NCBI GenBank assembly: GCA_046330435.1
Contig: JAXLST010000017.1
Coordinates: forward strand, 62,001-126,000
Direction of reading: 5' to 3'
Source: Ga0077560 sp046330435
GTDB lineage: Bacteria > Actinomycetota > Thermoleophilia > Miltoncostaeales > Miltoncostaeaceae
DNA length: 64,000 bases
A program made the position numbers and the translations under genes. The notes beneath the pieces are model-generated. The model was not told the origin of the DNA. It did no database searches and saw only the letters and a list, made by a program, of their open reading frames with translations. Of this stretch, positions 62,941-64,000 are shown in pieces (the first letter of the stretch is position 1; each line of letters begins with the position of its first letter).

Positions 62941-63531
62941 GTGGACGCGCTCCTGATCGTCGACTTCCAGGTGGACTTCTGCCCCGGCGGGGCGCTCGCC
63001 GTCGCCGAGGGCGACCGCATCGCCGGGCCCGTGAACGCCATGGCCGGGCACGTGGACCTGGTGGTGGCCACGCGCGACTGGCATCCCGCGGACCACGGCT
63101 CGTTCGCCGGCGCCCAGGTGGACCCCGAGCTGTGGGACGGCGCGGACCCGCCGGCCATCTGGCCGGTGCACTGCGTTCAGGACACGCCGGGCGCCCAGCT
63201 GCACCCCGGTCTGCGGGCGGACCTCGTGGACGTGGTGGTCGACAAGGGCCTCGACCCGAACAGCCAGGGGTACTCGGCCTTCCAGCACACCGGCCTGGCA
63301 GCCGCGCTGCGCGCACGCGGGGTCACGCACCTGTACGTCGCCGGGCTGGCGACGGACTACTGCGTGCTGAACTCCGTGCACGACGCGCGCGCCGAGGGGT
63401 TCGAGGTGACCGTGGTGACCGACGCCGTGCGCGGCGTGGAGGTCACGCCCGGAGACTCGGAGCGGGCGCTGCGGCGGATGCAGGAGGCCGGGGCCCGCCT
63501 GCTGGAGTCCGCCGCGATCCTCGCGAGCTAG
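62941..63531 (+). CDS. pncA: Nicotinamidase
   Basis: 196 aa. Deamidates nicotinamide to nicotinate in NAD salvage. Triad Asp8 (LLIVDFQVDF), Lys102 (VVVDKGLD) and Cys141 (ATDYCV); metal ligands Asp46, His48 and His52 in RDWHPADH. GTG start 10 nt after the LysR gene. Confidence 0.95.
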   Translation: MDALLIVDFQVDFCPGGALAVAEGDRIAGPVNAMAGHVDLVVATRDWHPADHGSFAGAQVDPELWDGADPPAIWPVHCVQDTPGAQLHPGLRADLVDVVVDKGLDPNSQGYSAFQHTGLAAALRARGVTHLYVAGLATDYCVLNSVHDARAEGFEVTVVTDAVRGVEVTPGDSERALRRMQEAGARLLESAAILAS

Positions 63532-63653
63532 TCCCGGGCGGCGCGGGCGTACTCGAGGCGCCGGCGCTCCTGGCGGTTGCCGTGCGCGGCGTGGATGAGC
63601 GCGGCGGTGCAGGGGACGCCGACCGCTGCGGCGGCGAGGGCGAACGCGAGCAT
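63528..63653 (-). CDS. Small single-span membrane peptide (41 aa)
   Basis: MLAFALAAAAVGVPCTAALI is hydrophobic, followed by the charged tail NRQERRRLEYARAARD. ATG 63653, and it ends within the pncA stop codon, converging. Upstream on the same strand is the motility peptide, 7 nt away. Function unknown. Confidence 0.5.
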   Translation of the reverse strand: MLAFALAAAAVGVPCTAALIHAAHGNRQERRRLEYARAARD

Positions 63654-63660
63654 CGTGCTC

Positions 63661-63825
63661 CTATGCGTAGACGTCGACGGAACCGCCTCGTCCCGGGGCG
63701 GGTGCCGCGGGCATCGAGGCGAGCAGCTGCGCGTTGTTCTGGACGGCCAAGTCCATCGACTTGCGCAGCATCATGAGCTGGGCCTGGCCCAGCGCGTCGG
63801 CGGTTCCGGGGGCTTGGATCTCCAC
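63661..63825 (-). CDS. YjfB-type putative motility protein
   Basis: 54 aa, GTG start. The pattern LGQAQLMMLRKSMDLAVQNN AQLLASMP followed by a C-terminal GGSVDVYA matches the short YjfB family linked to flagellar regulons. Suggests that a flagellar locus or a motile host is likely. Overlooked by gene callers because of its size. Confidence 0.65.
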   Translation of the reverse strand: MEIQAPGTADALGQAQLMMLRKSMDLAVQNNAQLLASMPAAPAPGRGGSVDVYA

Positions 63826-63875
63826 GGGGGGTGTATCGGCAGCCCGGTGCGGCCCCTACACCCCCCGTGCGCGTC

Positions 63876-64000
63876 TCACCTGCGGACGGCGAACCAGCTC
63901 ACGCCGAGCGGCTTGGGCGTGTACCGGCGGGAGGCACCCATGTACGGCCACACGCGCCACACATAGCGGCGGCCCTTGAGGATCTTCTTCCGGGGGAGCG
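63876..64000 (-). CDS. C-terminal fragment of a protein cut by the right window edge
   Basis: Only the last 40 codons are inside: LPRKKILKGRRYVWRVWPYM then GASRRYTPKPLGVSWFAVRR and TGA at 63876. RYVWRVWPYM is typical of closing strands in secreted fibronectin-like proteins. Nothing more can be said without the upstream part. Confidence 0.5.
   Translation of the reverse strand, partial: LPRKKILKGRRYVWRVWPYMGASRRYTPKPLGVSWFAVRR

Noticed and set aside
1..64000. CRISPR array
   Set aside because: No series of short direct repeats with even spacers was seen.
1..64000. Insertion sequence or prophage
   Set aside because: No transposase, integrase or phage structural gene found. The hydrolase duplication has no terminal inverted repeats.

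Overview
The window is 64 kb of very GC-rich (about 74% by eye) bacterial chromosome, and almost every base is coding. GTG and TTG starts are common, genes often overlap by 4 nt (ATGA/GTGA), and the run tig-clpP-clpX-valS carries a single clpP. Together with CSLREA-type secreted proteins, DUF6328, DUF4333 and many NarL-type two-component genes, this points to an actinobacterium, most likely a deep-branching class such as Thermoleophilia. That placement is inference from gene content.

Layout. 1-5.9 kb: a minus-strand proteostasis operon (tRNA-His, tRNA-Leu, tig, clpP, clpX, valS); tig starts 5 nt after the tRNA-Leu end. 6-12.6 kb: a cupin, a zinc alcohol dehydrogenase with divergent TetR, then a light-response neighbourhood: a CarH-like B12 photoreceptor repressor, a frameshifted nhaA, a photolyase with a damaged 5' end, and a small Cys/His protein whose upstream region holds three 11-bp direct repeats like known CarH operators. 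12.7-15.7 kb: bioY, an amidohydrolase and birA (biotin). 15.8-24.8 kb: a SHOCT membrane protein with a 32-aa partner, a NarL regulator with lipoproteins, a glycosidase-like lipoprotein, an AAA ATPase, a DsbA-family protein, an ECF sigma factor with a SecD-P1-like membrane partner, DUF6328 and ExoD. 24.8-33.7 kb: hydrolase, a PAS/GAF/GGDEF protein, a methyltransferase, a cupin with divergent PadR and a paired operator, a spermidine-synthase-like membrane protein and two membrane proteins.

33.8-42.7 kb: two near-identical secreted alpha/beta-hydrolase copies flank a shattered CSLREA/Gly-rich surface-protein gene; the downstream copy has lost its signal peptide and is fused in frame to the tail of the CSLREA gene. 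The upstream copy is coupled to an mmpL transporter, which is divergent from a histidine kinase/response regulator pair. 42.7-44.2 kb: a lower-GC accessory patch with a DUF4258/DUF2283 pair beside tRNA-Arg. 44.2-49.2 kb: a complete peptide-type ABC importer operon. 49.4-54.5 kb: small membrane, DUF952, DUF4333, nitroreductase, AraC and dihydrofolate-reductase-like genes. 54.5-64 kb: mutS2, a soluble globin-type chemoreceptor, HxlR with a palindromic operator facing an HtrA-like protein that has lost its catalytic residues and gained a His-rich insert, a methyltransferase, two LysR regulators, pncA, a YjfB-type motility peptide and a truncated gene at the right edge.

Frameshifts are concentrated at 8.3-10.5, 13.87, 35.1-38.4 and 49.1 kb. 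Compensating pairs occur, so many look like consensus errors rather than decay. The most interesting items are the CarH operator pair around the photolyase region, the tRNA-tig junction, the sigma factor/SecD-like pair, the degenerate His-rich HtrA protein and the hydrolase/CSLREA duplication.
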